Numbered from the stretch's first letter, positions 1 through 5,613 are shown. The stretch: 6,746 nt of DNA from an uncultured Verrucomicrobiota bacterium (GCA_937873255.1 CALMVM010000153.1:287-7032); one strand, 5' to 3'. Notes: generated by a model from the sequence alone, not told the origin. Program-made: numbers and translations.

Positions 1-57
1 CTGCCGAAGAATTAGACCGTAAACATCACCGAGGACGTCGAATCATAAAATAAAAAT
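1..57. other. AT-rich edge segment, likely junction or contig-end sequence
   Basis: This stretch is clearly richer in A/T (about 40% GC) than the rest of the window (roughly 65% GC). In the reading frame of the amidohydrolase that follows, a TAA stop lies at 46-48, and family-like residues begin only at about 58 (ADEAPRHGL). A short open frame at 3-53 would end in a basic tail (RGRRIIK then TAA) and could be the last codons of another gene, but it is too short to identify. The abrupt change suggests a rearrangement breakpoint or an assembly artefact at a contig end. The sequence alone cannot tell these apart. Confidence 0.45.
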
Positions 58-762
58 GCCGACGAGGCGCCTCGCCACGGGTTGCGCGTGGCGGCGCACG
101 TTTTTTACCTCGACGACGCCAAAGCCCTCGTCGGCGCGGGCGTGGACATCCTCGCGCACGGCGTCCGCGACAGGCCGGTGGATGCCGAACTCATTGCCGC
201 CATGAAGACGCACGGCGTGGTCTACGTTCCGACCCTCGCCCTCGACGAATCACAGTACATCTATGCCCAACATCCCGTATGGATGTACGAACCTGGCTTC
301 GAGGCGGCGGCGGGTGCGAAACTCCTCGAAACGTGGCTCGGTCCGGAATATGCCGCCAGGACGCTCACCGACCCCATGTCGCACCGCAACCGCGAGGCGT
401 TCGCGATGGGTCAGCGCAACCTCAAGACTCTCGCTGATGCCGGCATCCCCATCGCCATGGGCACCGACTCCGGCGCGATGCCGACGCGGCTCGCCGGCTG
501 GGCCGAGCATCGCGAGCTGCAATTACTCACCCTGGCGGGGCTCACCCCGATGCAAGCCCTCGTGTCCGCGACCAACGGAAGCGCACGGGTCATCGGGCAG
601 GAAGGCGACCGTGGAACCTTGGAACCCGGCAAGCGCGCCGATTTCATGGTGCTCACCGCCAACCCGCTCGACCGCATCGACAACACCCTGCGCATCGACA
701 CCGTTTGGCACGGAGGCCGGCCCGTCGTTCCTGTCGTCAGGCGACCACCCGGGAGCGATTAG
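58..762 (+). pseudogene. 5'-truncated imidazolonepropionase-like amidohydrolase (C-terminal half)
   Basis: This is the C-terminal half of a metal-dependent amidohydrolase of the imidazolonepropionase-like group. These enzymes hydrolyse C-N bonds in a TIM barrel with one or two metal ions. Visible here, numbering the TTG at 82 as residue 1, are the third-strand histidine (VAAHVF, H6), the next histidine (DILAHG, H26) and the catalytic aspartate (AMGTDSG, D129). The typical C-terminal strand GTLEPGKRADFMVL also remains. Missing are the N-terminal beta-sandwich, the HxH metal pair and the bridging lysine, roughly half of a usual 400-450-residue protein. Homologous-looking residues continue upstream of the TTG back to about 58 (ADEAPRHGL), then hit an in-frame TAA at 46-48. 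The TTG is therefore a chance start, and the gene has lost its 5' part by deletion or because of a contig break. It would not be catalytic as it stands. The substrate cannot be inferred. It is a divergent relative of the amidohydrolase domain encoded at 3564-4862. Confidence 0.8.
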
Positions 763-798
763 GATGGTACGCGTTCGGGTAGGCGTCGGAAAAAAGCG

Positions 799-833
799 TT
801 GTTTCGTGATGGTTCGTACGATACAAGTACGAA
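799..833 (+). promoter_or_regulatory. Perfect inverted repeat and weak promoter ahead of the pseudopilin gene
   Basis: TTCGTAC (813-819) is the exact reverse complement of GTACGAA (827-833), with a 7-base spacer (GATACAA). This makes a 21-bp element with the geometry of a dimeric repressor or activator site, or of a small RNA hairpin. A weak sigma70-like pair, TTGTTT (799-804) and TACAAG (822-827) with a 17-base spacer, overlaps the repeat, so a bound protein could block that promoter. The element ends 14 bases before the preferred ATG at 848. The repeat is seen directly. Both the promoter and the operator role are inference. Confidence 0.4.
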
Positions 834-847
834 AATCCCCCTTTGCT

Positions 848-1573
848 ATGATCACGTCTTTTTTCGCGTTATTCCCTGGCCCGAAGCCGTCCAAGGCAAC
901 CGCTTTCACGCTACTCGAACTGTTGGTCGTGATCTCGATCATTGCCGTGCTCGCAGGAATTCTGTTGCCGGTGACCGGTTCGGTGATGGAGAACGCGAGG
1001 AAGACTGAAGCAAAGTCCACCGAGATGCAGATCCTCACGGCGGTGAAGAGTTTCCAAACGGACTACGGCGTGTATCCGCTGCCCGCTGGGACGAACACAG
1101 CTACCGATACGACCTTCGACGCGGAAAGCGGCAATAACGCCGCACTGTTTGCGATCCTGCGGAACACCGACACGAGCGCCACCCCACCCAACTCGCGGCA
1201 CACCGTCTACTTCGAAGGCAAGGATGTAAAAAACCCTGATAAGCCGAAAAGCGGTTTTGCCACCAAGGCCGGATCGACGACCATCAAATCGGGCTCCAGC
1301 ACAAAAACGTTCGCTACCCAGATCGGAACCTTGGTCGATCCTTGGGGGGCGGGTTACTCGATCCGTTATGACACCGGGTACACTGACGCTGTGGTCCATC
1401 CTTATTCGGACGCCGGCACCTCCGCGAACGATACGGCGGGTGCGACCACAGGCATCCTGCGGTTCGGCGTGATAGCGTATTCCTATGGCAAGGATGGACA
1501 GGCCGGGAACGCTGGCGACACCGGCACGGCACCTGCGTACACGTATGGCGACGACGTGGTGTCTTGGCAATAG
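848..1573 (+). CDS. GspG-like pseudopilin with type IV pilin N-terminal methylation signal
   Basis: The 241-residue product is a type II secretion/type IV pilus-type pseudopilin. The hydrophobic helix FTLLELLVVISIIAVLAG starts at residue 20, with the conserved Glu at +5 (E24) for methylation and assembly. A prepilin peptidase would cut after A19. Most family members have Gly at that -1 site, so Ala is a notable variant that is tolerated in some pseudopilins. The globular part has GspG-like marks: a SFQTDYGVYP stretch (68-77), DPWG (154-157), YSYGKDG (201-207) and a C-terminal DDVVSW. At 241 residues it is longer than classical GspG (about 140), with a Ser/Thr/Lys-rich insertion at about 110-148. 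The ATG at 848 gives a 19-residue leader. ATGs at 809 and 764 are in frame but give unusually long leaders, and no start has a good ribosome site. No secretion ATPase, prepilin peptidase or other pilin lies nearby, so the machine it joins is unknown. GC is lower than in neighbouring genes. Confidence 0.85.
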   Translation: MITSFFALFPGPKPSKATAFTLLELLVVISIIAVLAGILLPVTGSVMENARKTEAKSTEMQILTAVKSFQTDYGVYPLPAGTNTATDTTFDAESGNNAALFAILRNTDTSATPPNSRHTVYFEGKDVKNPDKPKSGFATKAGSTTIKSGSSTKTFATQIGTLVDPWGAGYSIRYDTGYTDAVVHPYSDAGTSANDTAGATTGILRFGVIAYSYGKDGQAGNAGDTGTAPAYTYGDDVVSWQ

Positions 1574-1582
1574 CTGTCGCGC

Positions 1583-1611
1583 TTGACGCGCTAGTTCCCT
1601 CCAGGTAGAGA
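1583..1611 (+). promoter_or_regulatory. Probable sigma70-type promoter of tRNA-Gly
   Basis: TTGACG (1583-1588, five of six consensus bases) is followed after 17 bases by TAGAGA (1606-1611, a weak -10). Transcription would start near 1618, only about 7 bases before the mature tRNA 5' end at 1625, a typical arrangement for a short tRNA leader. The assignment rests on spacing and the strong -35; the -10 matches only three positions. Confidence 0.45.
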
Positions 1612-1624
1612 GACAATGGCATTC

Positions 1625-1695
1625 GCGGGTGTAGTTCAATGGTAGAACGGCAGCTTCCCAAGCTGCATACGAGGGTTCGATTCCCTTCACCCGCT
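1625..1695 (+). tRNA. tRNA-Gly(CCC)
   Basis: The sequence folds into a full cloverleaf. The acceptor stem GCGGGTG pairs with CACCCGC, the D arm is GTTC-AATGGTA-GAAC, and the anticodon stem GCAGC/GCTGC encloses the loop TTCCCAA. Anticodon CCC reads the glycine codon GGG. The T arm is GAGGG-TTCGATT-CCCTT with one G-T pair. The discriminator base is T1695. CCA is not encoded (CTTTCCC follows), so the tail must be added by a nucleotidyltransferase. The length of 71 bases without CCA is normal for tRNA-Gly, and the body closely resembles bacterial glyU-type genes. Confidence 0.97.
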
Positions 1696-1729
1696 TTCCC
1701 TCGCTCGGTGCCTTCCGCTGAGTTTTGGC

Positions 1730-1757
1730 TTGTCAACGCCGGGTCGGTCCATAGCCT
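1730..1757 (+). promoter_or_regulatory. Possible promoter of the ABC ATPase/permease-hydrolase operon
   Basis: TTGTCA (1730-1735) and TAGCCT (1752-1757) are separated by 16 bases in the gap between tRNA-Gly and the ABC gene. Initiation about 7 bases downstream of the -10 would fall at roughly 1764-1766, essentially on the GTG start codon, so the transcript could be leaderless. The lack of any Shine-Dalgarno sequence before that GTG fits this. The -10 is weak, and transcription reading through from the tRNA promoter is the alternative. Confidence 0.3.
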
Positions 1758-1765
1758 GACTCGCA

Positions 1766-2692
1766 GTGTCAAAACTGGCCATCGAAGTCCGTGGATTGCG
1801 CAAGTCGTATGGGTCGCACCTCGCGGTGGATGGCATCGACCTCGCCGTGCCTGAGGGCGAGGTGTTCGGCCTGCTAGGGCCTAACGGCGCGGGCAAAACC
1901 TCCACCATCGAGATTTTGGAAGGCATCCGCGCGCGCTCGGGCGGCGATGCACTGGTGCTCGGGCTCGATCCCACGAGCCAATCGGCGGCGCTCAAGGATC
2001 GCATCGGGGTCTGTTTGCAGGATACCAAACTGCCCAACAACATCCGCGTCGGCGAGGCGATGCGCCTTTTCTCGCGATTGTATTCAAAGGCCACGCCGCC
2101 CGATCAATTGCTCGCGCGCGTCGATCTGGCCGACAAAAAAAACGCGTTTTACCGCACGCTCTCCGGCGGGCAAAAACAACGTCTCGCCATCGCGCTCGCG
2201 CTCATCAACGCGCCGAGCCTCGTTTTCTTCGATGAACCCACCACCGGGTTGGATCCGCAGGTCCGGCGCGAGATTCACGTGCTCATCAACCGGTTGCGCG
2301 AGGAAAATTGCACGGTCCTGCTGACCACCCATTACATCGAGGAGGCCGAACGCCTCTGTGGCCGGGTCGCCATCATGGACCGCGGCCGGATCATCGCGCA
2401 GGGTTCCCCGCGCGAAATCCAGGAAAACACTTTGGGCAAGGCGCTTGTCGAGGCCCGCTTCGACGCGCCTGCGCCGGCGGCGGAGACGATCATTCCGGCG
2501 GCGTTCAGCGCCGAGCGGCACGCGGACGGACGCGAACTTCTCCTGCGCACCAATGACCCCGGCGAGTGCGTTTCCCAGGTCGTGCGCTGGTGCGACGGCC
2601 ATGGACTGCGGCTGGTGGACATCGGCGTGCGCCGCGCCAGCCTGGAAGATGCCTTCATCGCGCTGACCGGTCGCGCGCTCCCTGAATCCTGA
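1766..2692 (+). CDS. ABC transporter ATP-binding protein (DrrA-like exporter subunit)
   Basis: This is a 308-residue nucleotide-binding subunit that hydrolyses ATP to drive the ABC-2 permease encoded immediately downstream. All core motifs are intact: Walker A GPNGAGKT (38-45, K44), Q-loop Q85, signature LSGGQ (132-136), Walker B LVFFDEP (152-158, with D156 and catalytic E157), D-loop GLDP and the H-loop His189 in TTHYIEEAE. Residues from about 215 to 308 form the extra C-terminal domain seen in the drug-exporter (DrrA/CcmA-like) subgroup. Length is normal for that group. The start is GTG at 1766, with no ribosome-binding site, 70 bases after tRNA-Gly. The family exports antibiotics, lipids or polysaccharide-linked molecules, so the substrate cannot be named from this subunit. 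Its stop is one base from the next start, so the two genes are almost certainly co-transcribed and translationally coupled. Confidence 0.95.
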   Translation: MSKLAIEVRGLRKSYGSHLAVDGIDLAVPEGEVFGLLGPNGAGKTSTIEILEGIRARSGGDALVLGLDPTSQSAALKDRIGVCLQDTKLPNNIRVGEAMRLFSRLYSKATPPDQLLARVDLADKKNAFYRTLSGGQKQRLAIALALINAPSLVFFDEPTTGLDPQVRREIHVLINRLREENCTVLLTTHYIEEAERLCGRVAIMDRGRIIAQGSPREIQENTLGKALVEARFDAPAPAAETIIPAAFSAERHADGRELLLRTNDPGECVSQVVRWCDGHGLRLVDIGVRRASLEDAFIALTGRALPES

Positions 2693-2693
2693 C

Positions 2694-4862
2694 GTGAAAG
2701 CCTACCTTGCCCACACGGAAAACGCCCTCCGCCTGCTCAGCCGCAACAAGACGGCGCTGTTTTTCACGTACCTGTTCCCGCTGTTTTTTTTCTTCATGTT
2801 CGCGGCGCTTTCGGGCGGGGCCATGCACCCGGGCGACATGCTGCGGGTCATCTCGGTCGTGCTGACGCTCGGCGTGCTGGGCAGCGGACTGCTGGGCGCG
2901 GGGATCACGATGGTTCAAGAACGCGAGGAAAACATCCTGCGGCGCTTCAAGGTCACGCCGTCGGGCGCATTGCCTATCCTGTTGGCCGCGCTGACCTCCG
3001 GCCTCGTCGCGTATTTGCCGTTGTTCGCGGTGATCGTCGGACTGACCCACAGCTGGCTCCATGTCCCGCTGCCGCCGAGGCTGCTGGAAGTGATGATTTT
3101 CTCCGCCATCGGGCTCGTCGCGTTCCGGGGAATCGGGTTGCTGATCGCCTGCGTGGTGCGTTCCACGCAGGAAAGCTCGGCGGTCGTCAATATCGTTTAC
3201 ATGCCCATGTTGATGCTCAGCGGCGCGATGCTGCCGCTGAATTTCCTGCCGCCTGCGTTGCAAACGGTGACGGCTTTCCTGCCGTCCTATTATCTGTTCT
3301 CCGGCATGCAGTCGATGCTGCTGACCGACGAAGGACTCCGGCACAATGCCCTCGAAACCTTTGCGCTCCTCGTCACGGCTGTCGTCACGACGTTTTTGGC
3401 TTTGCGGCTGTTCCGTTGGGACCGGGACGACGTGATCGCGGGACGCGCGAAATGGTGGATCGTCGCCGGGCTGACGCCGTTCTTCGCCGTGGGCCTGACC
3501 AAGCTCAACCGTCAGGCGCGGATCGAAGAGGCCCGCATGCAGGCGCGTGCGGAGCATCGCAACTCCAATTTCATCGTCGACAACGTGCGGATTTTCGTCG
3601 GCGACGGCCGGGTCATCGAGCGCGGCCGGGTGCTGGTGCGGCGCGGGCGGATCGCGGAAGTCAGCGACAGCACGACCGGCGCATTGCCGCTGGAAGCGGA
3701 GGTCATCAACGGCGCAGGCAAGACGCTTCTGCCTGGCCTGATCGACATGCACGTCCACCTCGGCGCTTCCGGATTCGCGGACGCCGGCGGCGACGAAAAA
3801 GACCCGGAGGCGGTCCGGCTGATGGATTACCTTTACTGCGGCGTGACCGCCGTGCGCAGCGTCGGCGACATGCTCGACCGCTCACTGGCATTGAGAGCCA
3901 AGGTGGAGAGCGGCCGGGTGCTGGGCGCGGAGCTATTTGTCTACGGGCCGATGTTCACCGCCGAGGGTGGACACGGGACGGAATACCTCAAATACATGCC
4001 CGACACGGTGCGCCCGAAGATGCGCGAAGAGATGCTGCGCATTCCAAAGGACCCGGCGGAAGCGGAGGCGATGGTCGCCGGCCTCCAACGCAGCGGCGCG
4101 GACGGGGTCAAGGCGATCCTGCAAGGGGATTTCGGGCACATCCATTTCGTGCGGCTGGACCGACCCATCTATGAGGCGGTCGCGCGCGCGTCGCACGCCA
4201 ACCGCCTGCCATTGGCCACGCACACGAACACCGTGCAGGATGTCGAGGACGCGATTGCGGCCGGGAGCGATTCGATTGAACACGGCGCGTTGACCGACCG
4301 CCTGCCGCCCGCCGACCTCACGGCGATGCACGACAAAAACCTGGCATACGATCCGACCATGTCGGTGGTGGGTCTGCTGCGCGACAATCCGATGACGACG
4401 GCTTCAGCGCTGTTGCAGGAAATTATTCCGGCCGACCGATTGAAGACGCTCGGGCAAGGGGCCTCGAACCGGCAGCCGTTCCCGCGCGGGCAGGAATATT
4501 TCGACAACGCCGCCGCCAATCTCCTCGCGGCTTGGCATGCGGGGGTGCCGCTCATCGCCGGGTCGGACGCCGGCAACCCGTCGATCATTCACGGGCCGAC
4601 GGTGCAGCGTGAGTTGGCGCTATGGGTCGAGGCGGGCGTTCCGGCCCCGGTGGCGTTGCAGGCCGCGACCTATCAGGCGGCGAAGGTTCTGCGGGCGGAC
4701 CATCGGATCGGCCTCATCGCCAGGGACCACGAAGCGACTTTCCTCCTCGTGGACGGCGATCCGACCACGGACATCCACGCGCTCGAACGCATCGCCGTCC
4801 TGTCTTACAAAGGCGAGATCGTCGAGCGGCCGAGCTTGCTCAAGGCGGCGAAGGAAATGTGA
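2694..4862 (+). CDS. Fusion: ABC-2 type permease + imidazolonepropionase-like amidohydrolase
   Basis: The 722-residue product joins two proteins normally separate. Residues 1-243 are a complete ABC-2 permease with hydrophobic segments at about 21-41, 50-74, 92-117, 131-155, 162-186 and 221-241. The ABC-2 signature region EREENILRRFKVTP is at 76-89. A seventh segment lies at about 254-270, then a charged helical linker (271-290). Residues 291-722 are a complete amidohydrolase: N-terminal sandwich, HxH (H353, H355), bridging Lys K473, H510 (ATHTNT), H530 (SIEHG) and D625 (AGSDAG), so it should bind metal and be active. With six segments the C-terminus would be cytoplasmic; the seventh would act as a signal anchor and place the enzyme in the periplasm. 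The start is GTG, one base after the ATPase stop. No stop or compositional break interrupts the junction. The substrate is unknown; the enzyme could process what the exporter delivers or protect against it. A sequencing indel merging two genes is possible but not suggested by the smooth linker. Confidence 0.88.
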   Translation: MKAYLAHTENALRLLSRNKTALFFTYLFPLFFFFMFAALSGGAMHPGDMLRVISVVLTLGVLGSGLLGAGITMVQEREENILRRFKVTPSGALPILLAALTSGLVAYLPLFAVIVGLTHSWLHVPLPPRLLEVMIFSAIGLVAFRGIGLLIACVVRSTQESSAVVNIVYMPMLMLSGAMLPLNFLPPALQTVTAFLPSYYLFSGMQSMLLTDEGLRHNALETFALLVTAVVTTFLALRLFRWDRDDVIAGRAKWWIVAGLTPFFAVGLTKLNRQARIEEARMQARAEHRNSNFIVDNVRIFVGDGRVIERGRVLVRRGRIAEVSDSTTGALPLEAEVINGAGKTLLPGLIDMHVHLGASGFADAGGDEKDPEAVRLMDYLYCGVTAVRSVGDMLDRSLALRAKVESGRVLGAELFVYGPMFTAEGGHGTEYLKYMPDTVRPKMREEMLRIPKDPAEAEAMVAGLQRSGADGVKAILQGDFGHIHFVRLDRPIYEAVARASHANRLPLATHTNTVQDVEDAIAAGSDSIEHGALTDRLPPADLTAMHDKNLAYDPTMSVVGLLRDNPMTTASALLQEIIPADRLKTLGQGASNRQPFPRGQEYFDNAAANLLAAWHAGVPLIAGSDAGNPSIIHGPTVQRELALWVEAGVPAPVALQAATYQAAKVLRADHRIGLIARDHEATFLLVDGDPTTDIHALERIAVLSYKGEIVERPSLLKAAKEM

Positions 4863-5427
4863 CGGACGCTGCGGAGCGTCCGGTCCAGCCGGCGCGGTTC
4901 CGCGACGCGAACCAGCGTGCGATCAAGGCAACGGGCAGGCCGATCAGAAAGATATGCCCGAGGAAGTTGGACACGAACCACCACTCGCTCGCGTTGGTCG
5001 CCGCAAGCCCTCCTTTGAAAAGGTGTTCGATCAGCGGGAGCAACAGCCACGGCGTCGGCTTCGCGCCCGAAAACGGGAGCACCACATTATTCATCACGAA
5101 GAACACGCCCGCCCCGTAAGCCATTCCCCAAACGGCGGCCCACCGGCCGACCAGAATCGGCAGGGATGCACTCGCGGTCCAGTAAACCGCCGCGACGGTC
5201 AGCGCGATGAAGCAATGCAGGAACACCCCGAGCCAGACCGCCTCCGCCCCGCGCTCCAACGCCGCCGGTCCCAATAGCCCGGACGCAACACTCTTGAAAA
5301 TGCGCGACGGCGGTAGTTGGCGCGCTGCCGCCCAGAAAATACAGGGATTCGCGGCATACAGAAGCGCGACGGCGAATCCTCCCCACAGAATCGCATCGCG
5401 TGAATTGGCGCGAGAGGGGAAGCTCAT
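4840..5427 (-). CDS. Polytopic membrane protein of unknown function
   Basis: The 195-residue product has about four hydrophobic segments: residues 12-35, 65-84, 95-118 and 151-173. Between segments 3 and 4 there is a Pro-rich, partly hydrophobic stretch (about 119-140). Features that look conserved are the ASGLLGP motif (48-54) after the first segment, FFVMNNVVLPFSG (109-121) at the end of the third, and GHIFLIGLPVALIARW (157-172) in the last. This layout resembles small hypothetical inner-membrane proteins common in Gram-negative genomes, but I cannot name the family or a function. The ATG at 5427 is chosen because upstream in-frame codons run through the tRNA-Pro gene; no clear ribosome site precedes it. 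Its final codons overlap the end of the convergent permease-amidohydrolase gene by 23 bases. It may be co-transcribed with the tRNA, which ends 37 bases upstream. Confidence 0.8.
   Translation of the reverse strand: MSFPSRANSRDAILWGGFAVALLYAANPCIFWAAARQLPPSRIFKSVASGLLGPAALERGAEAVWLGVFLHCFIALTVAAVYWTASASLPILVGRWAAVWGMAYGAGVFFVMNNVVLPFSGAKPTPWLLLPLIEHLFKGGLAATNASEWWFVSNFLGHIFLIGLPVALIARWFASRNRAGWTGRSAASVTFPSPP
4863..4882. terminator. Perfect 8-bp hairpin at the convergent gene ends
   Basis: CGGACGCT (4863-4870) and AGCGTCCG (4875-4882) form a perfect 8-bp GC-rich stem with a GCGG loop, starting on the base right after the stop codon of the permease-amidohydrolase gene. There is no T tract on either side, so it is not a classical intrinsic terminator. 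It may pause RNA polymerase or protect the mRNA 3' end. It also lies inside the last codons of the oppositely oriented membrane protein gene, so it is constrained by coding on the minus strand. Confidence 0.45.
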
Positions 5428-5450
5428 CTCGACACGACAAATCGTCCACT

Positions 5451-5469
5451 GACCAACCGGAGGTTGGTC
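5451..5469 (-). repeat. Perfect 8-3-8 hairpin overlapping the tRNA-Pro 3' end
   Basis: GACCAACC (5451-5458) and GGTTGGTC (5462-5469) are exact reverse complements with a 3-base loop (GGA). On the minus-strand transcript the first arm comprises the last acceptor-stem base, the discriminator A, the encoded CCA and the next three bases. The hairpin therefore competes with the last acceptor pair and sequesters the CCA end in the precursor. It lacks a U tract, so a role as intrinsic terminator is weak; a 3'-processing or attenuation signal is possible. Confidence 0.55.
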
Positions 5470-5541
5470 GGGCTGGTGGGATTCGAACCCACGACCTCTG
5501 CGACCCGAACGCAGCGCTCTACCAAGCTGAGCCACAGCCCG
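5465..5541 (-). tRNA. tRNA-Pro(CGG)
   Basis: Read on the minus strand, the cloverleaf is complete. The acceptor stem is CGGGCTG/CAGCCCG, the D arm GCTC-AGCTTGGTA-GAGC, and the anticodon stem CTGCG/CGCAG carries the loop TTCGGGT. Anticodon CGG reads the proline codon CCG, and CGGGT around the anticodon is typical of tRNA-Pro. The T arm is GTGGG-TTCGAAT-CCCAC. The discriminator is A, and CCA is encoded at 5467-5465, unlike the tRNA-Gly gene in this window. The body is 74 bases, 77 with CCA. Confidence 0.97.
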
Positions 5542-5576
5542 AACGATGGCACGCGGGCAAGTCGCCCGGGCCGCCG

Positions 5577-5606
5577 ACACTATGGCGCGGTTCGCGGCGA
5601 GGACAA
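5577..5606 (-). promoter_or_regulatory. Possible promoter of tRNA-Pro
   Basis: On the minus strand TTGTCC (5606-5601) and TAGTGT (5582-5577) are separated by 18 bases, between the phosphatase gene stop and the tRNA. Initiation would leave a leader of about 30 bases, containing a small CGGGC/GCCCG hairpin (5554-5568). Both hexamers are weak matches. Read-through from the upstream gene is the alternative. Confidence 0.25.
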
Positions 5607-5613
5607 GCGGTTT

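Noticed and set aside
263..847. Open frame extending the pseudopilin upstream to an ATG at 263
   Set aside because: This part lies over the amidohydrolase remnant in another frame, is Arg/Ser/Pro-rich low-complexity translation, and would place the pilin signal about 210 residues from the N-terminus, where prepilin peptidase could not act.
844..852. Extended -10-like TGCTATGAT
   Set aside because: Transcription from it would start inside the pseudopilin gene, downstream of its last usable start codon, and there is no -35 at the right distance.
1571..1594. Possible terminator after the pseudopilin gene
   Set aside because: Only short interrupted pairings (GCGC/GCGC, TAGC/GCTA) are present, with no T tract, and the region is better explained as the tRNA-Gly promoter.
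911..1690. 259-codon open frame on the minus strand opposite the pseudopilin
   Set aside because: It starts within tRNA-Gly in antisense and has Arg/Gly/His-rich content without motifs, whereas the plus strand has a clear pilin signal and GspG-like motifs.
1625..1766. tRNA-Gly as an integration site for a mobile element
   Set aside because: I found no integrase, no repeated copy of the tRNA 3' end by eye and no change in composition across the following operon.
2655..3758. 367-codon open frame on the minus strand opposite the permease
   Set aside because: Its translation is dominated by Arg, Gln, Asp and His with no domain, as expected for the antisense of a high-GC membrane protein gene; the plus strand holds clear ABC-2 and amidohydrolase motifs.
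5428..5580. N-terminal extension of the membrane protein gene to an ATG at 5580
   Set aside because: These codons run through tRNA-Pro; the resulting AVAQLGRALRSGRRGRGFES-type peptide is the familiar mistranslation of a tRNA gene.
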